DNA of 64,000 nucleotides, taken from assembly GCA_948144175.1 (NCBI GenBank), contig CANXME010000495.1, forward strand, positions 31,528 to 95,527, written 5' to 3'. Under the pieces are notes generated by a model. It was not told the DNA's origin. It ran no database searches and saw only the letters and a list, made by a program, of their open reading frames with translations. This DNA comes from Closterium sp. NIES-65. Taxonomy: Eukaryota > Streptophyta > Zygnematophyceae > Desmidiales > Closteriaceae. How positions within the stretch are numbered: the first letter of the stretch is position 1; each line of letters begins with the position of its first letter. Below are positions 1 through 9,551 of the stretch, in pieces. The translations under genes and the position numbers were made by a program.

Positions 1-20
1 AACCGGCAAGAAGTGATTAG
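1..20 (+). pseudogene. Last codons of the spliced gene fragment of the preceding unit
   Basis: These 20 bases are identical to 17766-17785, the final codons and TAG stop of the two-exon gene fragment described at 17163-17785. They show that the window opens inside a further copy of that gene. Confidence 0.7.
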
Positions 21-199
21 GAGCTCAGTCATAAATACATAGATGGGATCAGATGATGCAGCAAGGTGGATCATGGGTGCAGGATGTATAGTCGGTGCCA
101 TGTTCTCTTTCGCTGTAGAAGGATGTATCGTCGCAGTGAAGCTTAACTGCCCATGGATGCTGTGGGGCTCAACGAAGTGGATTAATGGATAAAAACAAG

Positions 200-933
200 T
201 TCACCTTTCTCGAGCTCAACATCAACAGGCTCGACAGTAGCAGATAGCAAGAGAGTTGCAGGAAGTGGATAAGGAAGGCAGCGAACATTGTAGTCCTTAC
301 AGACGCCTGAGATCCAGCAGACCATAACTTCTAGACGCAAGTCAGGTCGGAGGCCCAGGCAGTGATGGGTACATCGCAGAGAGCTAGCGGAGTAGCCGTT
401 TTGGGTTTCCTGCAAGGGATGCGGTTTAAGAAGGTGGTCAAACACAAGTCAGGCCGCCTTGTGAGCCTAATAGCGAAGTGGCGTGATCTAAGTTGCAGAA
501 TAGTTGCTGTGTACCTACCGGCGCAGGCCCCTGCAAGGAGGGTGTTCTTCCGAGATGTCCTGACACCCTTCGTGCAAAGCCTACGCGCGACACCACACAC
601 GGTCTTCCTAGGTGACCTGAATATCGTCGCTGATCCGGAGCTGGATAAGTCGTCGAAGCTGGGGACCCCGGTGGAAAACCTGAGACTCTTGCAAATTTGC
701 TTGACGTGGGATTTGCAGGACGCTTTCCATTATCTATTCTTTCCATTACCTTTTTCTCCAGATCTGCAAGGACAAGTACGCAAATCGACAGGATTTTAGT
801 ATCTCACTCATTGCTCAACTGCGTGATAGAGGCAAAGCATAAGATGATGCCCTACAGCCTCACTGACCATTGGTTTGCGGTATCAGTCACACTTAAATCG
901 GCATCGGCAGATGACCACGGCCCTGGTCTCTAG
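200..933 (+). pseudogene. LINE endonuclease domain (broken)
   Basis: Apurinic-endonuclease-like domain that would nick target DNA for target-primed reverse transcription. The start, with an ELNINRL motif at about 212, and the segment 362-799 share a frame that is interrupted by three stops before 362. The segment 362-799 holds VFLGDLNIVADPELD, which matches the conserved G-D-x-N active-site region. A frameshift near 720-770 moves the rest to another frame, where IDRILVS and LTDHWFAVSV (the C-terminal S/D-H motif) are read up to a TAG at 931. The order of motifs supports the assignment. The reading frame cannot give an active enzyme. Confidence 0.7.
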
Positions 934-955
934 AGGCTTGAGGTAGCACATTCGG

Positions 956-3180
956 GTGGCGAAGGGACCCAAAAAATTCATATCTGCGGTATTGGCGACG
1001 CAAATAGACGAGCCGGCCCAGAGCCTGGAGAGGCTACTGGCGAATCTGTGGGCAAGCATGAGAGTGCACGTAGCGGAGGAGAGGAAAAGGGTGAAGGTGA
1101 CCATGGCGCATCTGGAGCAGAAAGTGGAGGCCCTCAGGTGGAGGGTGATGGCAGATCCATCGGCACAAGATACGTACGAGGAGCTGACAAAGAGCGAAGC
1201 GGCACTCAAACTTTACCTGGATGTGAACAAGGAGCGGCTCTAGGTCATGGCAGGGATGCTGGCCGGACTGGCAGGTGAGACATCATCGGGCTTCCTATTG
1301 GGCCTGTTCAAGTCGAAGACAGAGATCAGTGAACTATTTTGTAAAGGCGCGTGTATGAAAGGGGCAAAAGAGTTGCTGCAGGCGGCTTCCGAACACTTCC
1401 GTGAGGCCTACGCTGGCTCACCAGCAGGGAATGTCAAGGAGCCATGGCCGATTGATGAGAGGCGGCGATTGCAAGAGGCTGACCGGACGATGCTTGGGAG
1501 AGAGTGGTCGGAGCAGGAGGTAAAGGAAGCGCTCAAGGGGCTCCCAGCGGGAAAAGCTCCAGGCCAGGACGGGTTGCGAAGGAGTTCTTCGAGCGCAACT
1601 GGGAACTCCTTAGACCAGCGGTGATGAAGGAGGTCAAAGCGTTCGAGAAGACGGCACGGCTCTCCAAAACCTTCACAACGGCGGTTAGAATCCTACTACA
1701 CAAAAAGGGAGACAGGGACAACTTGAGTAACTACAAACCAATTATTTTACTGAGCTTCTTCCACAAGCTACTAGCGAAAGTAATGGCAAACTGGATCAAA
1801 TTAGTCTTACTGAGGGTGATATTGGAGAACCAGTTTGGATTCCTCTCGGGAAGAAGTCTGGCGGACGCGGTCTCACTTGTAGTAAATACAATAGATGCAA
1901 CGATGGAGGAGGATGAGGACTAGTTGTTGCTGCTAGTCGACTTCCAGAAAGCATACGACTCAGTGTCTCGGGAGCACCTGTTCAAGATGTTAGAGAACAT
2001 GGGTTTCCCAACGGGGTATTCGGCATGGGTGAAAGGTCTTCATGATGGTGCGGCTACCAAGTTGCTGCTGAACGGCTGGGTGGGGGAGAAGGTGGAGATG
2101 GAAAAAGGGGTTTGCCAGGGGTGCCCACTCGCCCCGTACCTCTTCCTTTGCGCCGTTGAGCCACTCTACCAGGAAATCGAAAGGAGGAAACTGGGAGTCA
2201 AAAAAAGGGGCATAAAAGGGGAGCTAGCTTACATTGGCTACGCTGATGACACGACCCTTGTCCTAAAAGGGAAGGAGCAAGTGGTATCAGCGAAGAAGCT
2301 GTTGGATGACTTCGCGGGAATATCGGGGCTAAGGGTGAACCACGAGTAAACACCACTGATGCCACTGGGGAAGAACAGGAGGAGGTTGCAGCCGATAGCC
2401 TAACCTTTCACCTGGGCAGACAAGGACAGGGCGGAGTGGCTGTTAGGTATTTGGATAACGTACGGCGGCTCACCGAGACCAGTGTGGGACAAGGCGTTTG
2501 AGAGAGTAAGCGCGGTGCTGAGCTGCTAGGAAACGAAGCACCTCAAGACATCCGCGAGAGTCACCATCATCAATAGCTATGCGATGCCGATCTTACTATT
2601 CCAGGCCCAGATTTATGCCCCGCCGCATGAAATCTGGACAAAGGTGAAGTGGCTCTGCCACAACTTCATCTCTGGGGGCAAAGCACTGCTGGACAGGCAT
2701 TTCGTCCTCTGGAGTTACGACCTGTCGTGCCGGGGAAGGAGAGACGGCAAACTAGGAGTGATAGACTTGAAGCACCGAATCGATAGCACTGTGATCCAAA
2801 ACCTGGGCAAGGCCCTGGTGGAGCATGAACCTTTAAGAATCTGGCTATGGGAGAGAGCGGCTGGTTTCCCACTTGGTCTGGCGACAATCTACGCCCACCC
2901 CTCGATCTTGAACCACTAGTTGGGAAGCGGGACAAGATAGAAAGCAGCAGTAAAAGCCCTATGGGACTCAAAAATCTTAATCATTGGTGACCTTGCACAC
3001 AGATGGGACGCGAAAGAGGAGCAGCTATTGCTCAATCGGAAAATCTTCTTCAGAGGCAGATCACCTTTCGTAATCAGGCGGGCTTGCACTGCTTGATGGG
3101 AATACGCCTGGGGGACTTGGTGGAAAAGAGCAGCGATGATAGCAAAAGCCTCAAGAGCGACGCCACCCTGGAACAGGAAC
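956..3180 (+). pseudogene. LINE linker and reverse transcriptase (nonsense-riddled)
   Basis: A charged helical linker (956-1550) leads to the RT, starting with KAPGQDGL at about 1552, where the frame shifts by one. From there a single frame can be followed for about 1.6 kb: NYKPIILLSFFHKLLAK, QFGFLSGRS, motif A DFQKAYDSV, motif B GVCQGCPLAPYLF and motif C YADDTTLV (about 2240), then a thumb-like region. It is stopped at 1921 (TAG), 2347 (TAA), 2401 (TAA), 2527, 2917, 2938 (TAG) and 3094 (TGA). At 1921, 2527, 2917, 2938 and 3094 the surrounding residues are those where plant LINEs usually have Trp, so these look like TGG to TAG or TGA changes. No enzyme could be made. Confidence 0.75.
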
Positions 3181-4259
3181 TTGGGGGGGTAGACCAGAGA
3201 AAGTGGGCCTGGAAGGCGAGGGAATCAGTGCCACAGAGTTGGAGGGACCTGGTACTCACCAGCTGCCAGCGGAGGAGGTTTTCAGGGAGACGTGTTTGAT
3301 TCGCACACCGTCATACTGACCAAGGGAGTTTTTCTACTACACGCTAGAATACGCGAACAACGGAGTGCTGTATGGGAAGTGGGCGACGGTGGATAAGAAG
3401 GGGCACATATCCGCGGTGGAGTATGCCAGCGTGGTATCAGTTGACCACTTACACACCACTCCAATGGCAGTCATAGAAGGGAGGATGCGAGGGCCGCTGG
3501 GTGACCGGAGATCACGGCTGGTCTACTCACCGATCTGCAACAAAGGCAAGCGAGCCGAACTAAGGCAGCTGCGGAATGCAATGAGGCCCCGAACCGCCCA
3601 ACCCAAGCAACAGCTGTAGTGGGAAGAAGTGAGGGGGAGGAAGATAGACTGGGGGAAAGCCATCAAGATCCGGGACTCACTAGCAACCCCAGCAAGGGGG
3701 CGGGAAGTGGTGGAGAGAGTGCACAACAACCTACAGGTGGAGGAAAGACTTCCGTTCCTGGGCGCAAGGGTGCGCTGTGTTCACTGCGGGGGGGAGGAGT
3801 CACAACACCACTGCCTCTTCAGCTGCCCCATGATCCAACCAGTGGTCGGGGTGATGAAGAGAGTAGTACAATGTGTGAACCCGGGCAGACATGGAGTGCC
3901 TCAGCGATATGCTGTTCCAAGAAAACAGCACGACGACGGGTTTTCCGGAGGCTGCCTTCATCTCGATCACGGCGCACCAAGTTTGATTGGAGAGGTGCAA
4001 TGCGGTTTTCAGGGATAGCCGATTCCAGCCAAAAAGGGCGCTGCGATACATGGCAGTGATTTTTACAAGGGACGTGAAGATTTACAACCGGGCTCGGAAA
4101 AGGGTGGCTGGAAAGGGGGCTACGGAACGGTCAGGCGGCTGGAGTCACTTGGCTGCTGATGAGGCGGAAGTCATGCACAAACTGTACCAATGTGAAGCCT
4201 CGATGACGTGGAAGGCGGATTTCAAGGCAATCTGGGAAGATGGAGGGGTGGCCTTCTAG
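3181..4259 (+). pseudogene. LINE C-terminal zinc-binding (zf-RVT-like) region
   Basis: The frame changes more than once. The recognisable part is RCVHCGGEESQHHCLFSC at about 3773-3826, a Cys-x2-Cys...His-x-Cys...Cys cluster like the zf-RVT domain at the end of many plant LINE polyproteins. The last open segment (3987-4259) begins WERCNAVF, typical of the basic end of that domain, and stops with TAG. The role in target or RNA binding is inferred from the family. Confidence 0.6.
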
Positions 4260-4908
4260 CCTCTGTAGAGAGTAAGAGGGGGGAAATGTTACCTGTAACA
4301 TTTAGCCCTTCTAGCAACAGTTATGACTGCGGATGTATGCATGCGTGTAGTATACTTATATCCACACTAAAAAAAGAGGCGACGAAATCGTCTAAGGGTT
4401 GCAAAGCGATTTGCATAAACAAATTATATTGTACAGTTTCTAATACTGAGATTTTGATTTACACGATTACCTACCTTGTAGTGCACAACATTGATAACTT
4501 GTAATGCACAACATTGATAAAAAGTATCACAACATCAAACTTAAAAAAAAATTGTTGAAGTTTGCAAAAGGGTCCCAAATAGGTTTCGTACTTGCCACCT
4601 TCCTCATTCGAAGAATTTCTCAAACAACTGTGCTATCACTAGTGTTAACATCGAAAAACAGAATTTAATAAACGTTTTCGTTTGCGACGAATTACTCCTT
4701 CATCTAGGGTTAGCTTGTTCCTTTCCTCCTCCCGCATTTCTTCGCGCTGAGCTAGGTTCTTCACAGCCGCCAGCTAGTCACCCTCCACCTACCACTCTAA
4801 GGTGAGAAGGAACATGAACTATAAACTAGAACTAAGTTTTGCGAGACAAACCTGTCGTAGCCTCTTTATTTAACCGTTCAAAGGATTGCAATGAACTTAG
4901 GTTTCATG
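4260..4908 (+). other. Non-coding stretch between LINE and Copia-A (alpha)
   Basis: No coding sequence. It contains the likely LINE 3' UTR, a 23-bp tandem duplication (4475-4520), A-rich DNA, and then a C/T-rich patch (about 4700-4800) with a telo-box-like CTAGGGTTAG followed by AAGGTGAGA at about 4799, which resembles a plant 5' leader ending in a splice donor. The same DNA lies at 22025-22673 and 39791-40439. Copia-A is inserted 3' of it. Calling it a host 5' leader is a guess. Confidence 0.3.
4475..4520 (+). repeat. 23-bp tandem duplication (alpha)
   Basis: Two adjacent copies of a 23-bp sequence starting CTTGTAGTGCACAACATTG. In this unit the second copy has A at 4504 where beta and gamma have G, so the two halves are identical in the other units. 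Confidence 0.8.
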
Positions 4909-5039
4909 TGTCAGAACATTATAGCTTACTTATTTGTGTAGGCTATAGTGGGGTATCCCATAAGGGGTACAACCCAATTAGGGTTTCCTATTTGTACTCA
5001 CTTCGTTCTTAGTCATTCATTCACGTTCCTTTATTCACA
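4909..5039 (+). repeat. Copia-A 5' LTR (alpha)
   Basis: 131 bp, TG...CA ends. It carries a telo-box-like TTAGGGTTT (4978-4986) and an imperfect version of the hairpin that is perfect in the 3' LTR. Confidence 0.95.
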
Positions 5040-5054
5040 TGGAATCAGAGCAGG
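5040..5054 (+). promoter_or_regulatory. Copia-A primer-binding site (alpha)
   Basis: TGGAATCAGAGCAGG directly abuts the 5' LTR. It has one mismatch to TGGTATCAGAGC, the plant copia site that pairs with the 3' end of initiator-Met tRNA. Confidence 0.85.
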
Positions 5055-6110
5055 TCCCATCCTAGGGACTGTTCTTTAGGGCCCACCGAAGCGCGCCCGA
5101 GGCGCGCGCCTTTTTTTTTAGCGACCCTCCGAGTCGCCCTTTTCCTTCGCGGCCCTGCCGCCCTACTTCGCGGCCCGACCGCCGCCCTACTCGCGGCCCA
5201 GCCGCCGCCCTACCTTAGCGGCCCACCCGCCGCCCTTGCTAGCGGCCCCGCCGTCCCGTAGCGGCCCCGCCACTCCGTCGCGGCCCCGCCACCCAGTCGC
5301 GGCCCCGCTACCTCTTCGCGCGGCCCCGCCACTTCGTCGCGGCCTCGCCACCCCTTTGAGCGGCCCCGCCACTTCGTCGCGGCCCCGCCACTCCGTCGCG
5401 GCCCCGCCACTCCGTCGCGGCCCCGCCACCCTTCAAGCGGCCCCGCCACTCCGTCGCGACCCCGCCACCCAGTCGCGGCCCCGCTACCTCTTCGCGCGGC
5501 CCCGCCACCTCGTCGCGGCCCCGCCACCCCTTTGAGCGGCCCCGCCACTCTGTCGCGGCCCGCCCGCCGCCCCTTATCTCGCGGCCCCGCCGCACCAGCG
5601 CCCACGGCCCCGCCGCCCCAGCGCTCCCGGTCCCGCCGCCCCTGATACGCGGCCCCGCCGCCCCAGCGCTCCAAGCCCTGCCGCCCCTGATCTCGCGGCC
5701 CCGCCGCCTCAGCGCTCCAGGCCCTGCCACCCCTGATCTCGCGGCCCCGCCGCCCCAGCGCTCCCGGCCCCGCCGCCCCTGATACGCGGCCCAGCCGCCC
5801 CAGCGCTCACGGCCCCGCCGTCCCTTGCTCTCGTGCCGCCCAACTGCAGCAGCCGAGCTGCCCAACTGCAGCAGCCGAGCAGCAGTGCAGCCGAGCCGCC
5901 CTTGCACCCGAGCCGCCCGGCAGCCGAGCCGCCCCGCCCGAGCCGCCCTACCGCCGAGCCGCCTGGGAGCCGAGCCGCCCGGGAGCCGAGTCGCTGAGTA
6001 GCCGAGCCGCCTTTCTACCGAGCCGCCCGACCTGCCCTGCCCGGTAAGCACTGTACCGCTATCACTGCGTGCCCTTCCCCTACTACTTGCACTGCTTCAC
6101 TGTCGTCGTC
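5055..6110 (+). repeat. Copia-A GC-rich repetitive leader (alpha)
   Basis: About 1 kb between the PBS and the gag ATG. From about 5150 it is made of degenerate short repeats: first variants of CGGCCCCGCCACTCCGTCG (to about 5560), then CGGCCCCGCCGCCCCAGCGCT-like units (to about 5830), then GCCGAGCCGCCC units (to about 6030). No conserved protein is read in any frame. The beta and gamma copies lie at 22820-23875 and 40586-41641. Likely untranslated leader; packaging or promoter roles are possible but unproven. Confidence 0.8.
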
Positions 6111-9100
6111 ATGGCTACCCCTAGTGTCCTTGCGTTTGACGCTGAGGGTCGAGCCATAGACTTCGAGGTCTGGCTCGACGACTTGCAGCTGTTTTTACAG
6201 TGCGATAGGGCGGACGGTCTGTCTCTCTTTGACCTCACCTCTGGCGCCGTCCCTGCCCCTGCTGCTGATGCTGACGCCACTGTTCGCTCACAGTGGGCCA
6301 CGCGCGATGCTGCTGCACGTCTTGCTGTGCGTCGCCACTTGCCTACCGCTGAGCGCGCGCACTTTAGCCAGTACAAGAGTGCCCAGACCTTGTACAACGC
6401 TATAGTTGCGCGCTACTCCTCCCCTGCCACTACTGCACTGAGCCACCTCATGCTCCCCTTCCTCTTCCCTGACCTTGCCGCCTTTCCCACTGTCGCTGAT
6501 CTCATCACGCACCTCCGCACTAGTGACACTCGCTACCGCGCTGCGCTTCCTACTGAGTTCTGCGCCAAGAACCCCCCCCCCATGTACATCACTCTCTACT
6601 TCTTAGTCACTCGCCTCCCTGACTCCCTTCGTGTAGTCCGGGACCACTTCCTCGCAGTCTGTCCCACCACCCTCACAGTCGACAGCCTAGAGAAGGCCCT
6701 CCTTGCGGCAGAGAAGAGCATAGTTGATGTAGGAGCCTCTCGAGGCGACCCCCGCGCCCCCATCTTTGAGGGGTGTTCTCCTTCCCCTCTCCTGCCTTCT
6801 GTCGCCTCTGCCGCTGCGGCCGACCTCGTTGGTCTTGACTCGGTCGGTGCGGCGTCTGCCCCTAGCGGGAGACGCCGCTCTGGCAAGGGCAAGGGGGGCA
6901 AGGGAGCGGGTGGGGCCAGTGGGGGCGGTGGAGGTGGAGGTGGAGGCGGCGGAGGGAGTGGGGGTGGCGGTGGAGGTGGTAGCGGGGGTGGGGGTGCTAG
7001 TGGCGGCAGTAGAGGCGGGGGTGGCGGCGGCGGTGGCGGTGGTAGCGGAGGTGGCGGAGGTGGCGGCGGTGGAGGCGGAGGTGGGGGCGGTGGAGGTGGC
7101 GGCGGGGGTGGCGGCGGTGGAGGTAGTGGGAGTGGAGCTTCGCAGCGGAGCGGCGCTGGGGGAGGTCAGCGCCAGCAGCAGCAGCACCAGCAGCGTTCTC
7201 GCGACGTCCCCACCCCTCAGCAGCTCCGTGAGTGGTACACGCAGCGCCAGCGCGGTGGGGGTTTTGGTCCCTACACCTACGTTCTCCGCACTGGCGAGCG
7301 CGCTGGAGAGCAGTGTGGGGGCACCCACACCGCCCAGCGCTGCTTTGGCCGCCTGACGAACGCTTGGCGCCAGCAGTTCCCGGAGGCCGCGGAGATCCCC
7401 CGCTGGGGAGAGCTGTCAAGGGCAGGTGTCGCTGTTTTTGACCTTGACTTTGATGCTATCCTTGCTGCCATGTATGCTGTGACCGTTAGTGATGATGGTG
7501 ACTGTTACGGGTGTTTCCCGCCCGACCCGGGCATTGGTACTGCTGCTCCAGGTGCCGGTGAGGCTTCTGCTCTAGGTGCCAGTGCGTCTGTGCTCTCAGG
7601 TGCTGGTGAGGCTGCTCTCTCAGGTACTAGTGCGTCTGCGCTCTCAGGTACTGCGTCGGCTTCGGCCTCCCACACCTTCACTCTTGACTCTAGAGCGTCT
7701 CGCTCTTTCTTTCGGGACCACACCACACTCACACCGCTTAGTCGGCCGGTTGCGGTTTCCCTGGCTGACCCCTCTGGGGGTCCTGTCCTGTCTCGCTTCT
7801 CCACAGTCCTCCCGTGTCCGGCGGCTCCCTCTGGCACCCTGTCTGGTCTCTACCTCCCCTCGTTCTCTACGAACTTGGTGAGTGGTGCTGACCTACAAGA
7901 TGCGGGAGTCCACCAGTTCACTCCTGCTCGTCAGCGAGTGACGCACTGCACAGAGGCTAGCACGGGTCGTCACCTGGCTACGTTCACACGTCAGCCAGGG
8001 TCGAGCCTGTACACACTGACCACTGCTTCTCCTCCAGCTGCTGAGTCTGGTCGAGTCCCTTCGTCTGGTCAGGTGTTTGCTGCGGCGTCCAGGTCTGGTC
8101 CTGAGTCTGCCCCCTGTTTGTGTCGCCGTCTGTCTCACGAGACCCTCCTCTGGCACCACCGCCTTGGCCACCCCTCTCTGCTTCGGCTCAGAGGCATGGC
8201 CTCTCGTCTTCTTGTGTCTGGTCTTCCCCGGTCCCTCCCTCCCCTTCCTCAGGGCCTTGGCCCTGCCTGTGTCCCCTGTGTCGAGGGGCGCCAGCTTGCT
8301 GCCCCTCAGTCCTCCCAGTTTCCTCCGACAGAGGCTCCGTTGCAGACGCTTCACATGGACGTGTGGGGTCCAGCCCGCATCCGTGGACAGGGTCACGAGC
8401 GCTACTTCCTGCTGGTGGTTCATGACTACTCGCGTTACACCACAGTCTTCCCCTTGCGCACCAAGGGTGAGGTCACTGAGGTGTTGATCGACTGGATCCG
8501 TGCAGCTCGTCTCCAGCTCAGGCGGAGCTTCGGCTCGGACTTTCCTGTTTTGCGTCTGCACTCGGACAGAGGCGGAGAGTTCTCCTCTGGCCTTCTTCGT
8601 GCCTACTGTCGTGCGCGAGGCATCCGCCAGACCTTCACGCTTCCGGACTCCCCGCAGCAAAATGGGATTGCAAAGCGCCGCATTGGCATGGTCATGGACG
8701 TCGCTCGTACGTCTATGATGCATGCGGCTGCCCCCCATTTTCTGTGGCCGTTTGCGGTCAGGTACGCGGCGCATCAGCTCAACCTTCACCCCAGGGTCTC
8801 CAGGCCGGAGACCTCCCAAGCCTTGCTGTGGACGGGGAAGGTTGGCGATGCGTCAGCGTTCCGGGTCTGGGGATCTCGGGCGTTTGTCCGCGACTTGTCT
8901 GCGGACAAGCTGTCCCCTCGCGCTGCTCCCTGCGTCTTCCTGGGGTTCCCCCCCGACGCCCCTGGGTGGCAGTTCTACCACCCCACCTCTCGACGTGTTC
9001 TGTCCTCCCAGGACGTCACGTTCGACGAGTCGGTACCTTACTACCGCCTCTTCCCCTACCGCACTCCGTCCCTCCCCCCGCCCCCGCTCTTCTTGGTCCC

Positions 9101-9551
9101 AGGTCCCCCCCCGGTAGACCCCCTCCCCCCTCAGGGTCCTGCCCCTTCAGGTGTGTCCCAGGTAGACGCGGTCGAGCCTGTCGAGGTCACTGGTGACTCT
9201 GGTGCTGCTGCGGGAGCTGAGCCTAGGGGTGCTGGGACTAGAGGTGCTACGCTTGGGGGTGCTGAGCCTGGGGGTGCGGAGTCTGGGGGTGCTGAGCCTG
9301 GGGGTGCGGAGTCTGGAGGTGCTGAGCCTGGGGGTGCTGAGCCTGGGGGTGCTGAGCGTGGGGGTACTGAGTGTGGGGGTGCTGAGCCTGGGGGTGCTGA
9401 GACTGGGGGTGCTCCGCCTGGAGGTGCTTCGTCTCGCCGACAGCCACTCTCCCCGCAGGAGCTGCGTGAGTGGTTTGCCCGTCGCTGGAGGCGTGCTGCT
9501 GGTGCTGGAGGTTCTTCGGCTGCAGAGGGTGCTGCTGCCGAGCGTCCTTGA
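6111..9551 (+). CDS. Copia-A Gag-protease-integrase reading frame (alpha)
   Basis: An open frame of 1,146 codons from the ATG at 6111, chosen because the related element at 56002 starts at the matching MASPT; the frame itself is open from 6069. Gag occupies residues 1 to about 400. It begins MATPSVLAFDAEGR, has a Gly-run region at about 260-345, and has a C-x3-H-x4-C cluster (CGGTHTAQRC) instead of a canonical CCHC knuckle. The protease core is at residues 526-528 and reads D-S-R rather than D-S-G. Integrase has HHRLGH (about 681) and CVPC (720-723), then D750 and D819. The expected Glu, 36 residues after D819, is K855. A Gly/Ala/Glu repeat follows (nt 9241-9430). The frame ends at TGA 9549, before RT. 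Two catalytic sites are altered, so it is probably an inactive polyprotein. Confidence 0.8.
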   Translation: MATPSVLAFDAEGRAIDFEVWLDDLQLFLQCDRADGLSLFDLTSGAVPAPAADADATVRSQWATRDAAARLAVRRHLPTAERAHFSQYKSAQTLYNAIVARYSSPATTALSHLMLPFLFPDLAAFPTVADLITHLRTSDTRYRAALPTEFCAKNPPPMYITLYFLVTRLPDSLRVVRDHFLAVCPTTLTVDSLEKALLAAEKSIVDVGASRGDPRAPIFEGCSPSPLLPSVASAAAADLVGLDSVGAASAPSGRRRSGKGKGGKGAGGASGGGGGGGGGGGGSGGGGGGGSGGGGASGGSRGGGGGGGGGGSGGGGGGGGGGGGGGGGGGGGGGGGGGSGSGASQRSGAGGGQRQQQQHQQRSRDVPTPQQLREWYTQRQRGGGFGPYTYVLRTGERAGEQCGGTHTAQRCFGRLTNAWRQQFPEAAEIPRWGELSRAGVAVFDLDFDAILAAMYAVTVSDDGDCYGCFPPDPGIGTAAPGAGEASALGASASVLSGAGEAALSGTSASALSGTASASASHTFTLDSRASRSFFRDHTTLTPLSRPVAVSLADPSGGPVLSRFSTVLPCPAAPSGTLSGLYLPSFSTNLVSGADLQDAGVHQFTPARQRVTHCTEASTGRHLATFTRQPGSSLYTLTTASPPAAESGRVPSSGQVFAAASRSGPESAPCLCRRLSHETLLWHHRLGHPSLLRLRGMASRLLVSGLPRSLPPLPQGLGPACVPCVEGRQLAAPQSSQFPPTEAPLQTLHMDVWGPARIRGQGHERYFLLVVHDYSRYTTVFPLRTKGEVTEVLIDWIRAARLQLRRSFGSDFPVLRLHSDRGGEFSSGLLRAYCRARGIRQTFTLPDSPQQNGIAKRRIGMVMDVARTSMMHAAAPHFLWPFAVRYAAHQLNLHPRVSRPETSQALLWTGKVGDASAFRVWGSRAFVRDLSADKLSPRAAPCVFLGFPPDAPGWQFYHPTSRRVLSSQDVTFDESVPYYRLFPYRTPSLPPPPLFLVPGPPPVDPLPPQGPAPSGVSQVDAVEPVEVTGDSGAAAGAEPRGAGTRGATLGGAEPGGAESGGAEPGGAESGGAEPGGAEPGGAERGGTECGGAEPGGAETGGAPPGGASSRRQPLSPQELREWFARRWRRAAGAGGSSAAEGAAAERP
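6913..7138 (+). repeat. Gly-codon minisatellite inside Copia-A gag
   Basis: About 75 codons of GGN with scattered AGN/GCN, on one strand almost only G, T, A and single C. It encodes a poly-Gly/Ser stretch between the Gag core and its basic Gln-rich segment. Copies lie at 24678-24903 and 42444-42669. A G24 run sits at the same place in Copia-D. Confidence 0.85.
9241..9430 (+). repeat. 15-bp coding minisatellite in the integrase-RT linker
   Basis: Repeated GGGGGTGCTGAGCCT-like 15-mers encode GGAEP/GGAES pentapeptides, about 12 in a row, in the low-complexity linker downstream of integrase. Copies lie at 27006-27195 and 44772-44961. Confidence 0.85.

Larger units (their letters stand above)
180..4550 (+). 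mobile_element. LINE (non-LTR retrotransposon), copy alpha, decayed
   Basis: Order of parts: an endonuclease/exonuclease/phosphatase-type domain from about 200, a helical linker, a reverse transcriptase from about 1550, and a Cys/His tail ending with the TAG at 4257. This is the layout of plant L1-type LINE ORF2. I saw no ORF1 and no RNase H domain. The 5' end is uncertain (somewhere between 20 and 200). The 3' end may be near the A9 run at about 4543-4551, but there is no clear poly-A tail or target duplication. The element is broken by frameshifts in the endonuclease and by many stops. Confidence 0.75.

Noticed and set aside
5187-6051. Long minus-strand and plus-strand open frames through the GC-rich leader (and copies at 22952-23816, 40718-41582)
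   Set aside because: They consist only of GC-rich repeat translations (Gly/Ala/Arg strings), read in several frames at once, with no conserved domain; they follow from base composition.
7893-8819. 308-codon minus-strand open frame opposite Copia-A integrase (and copies)
   Set aside because: It lies fully antisense to well-conserved integrase motifs in the sense frame, and its translation has no recognisable domain.
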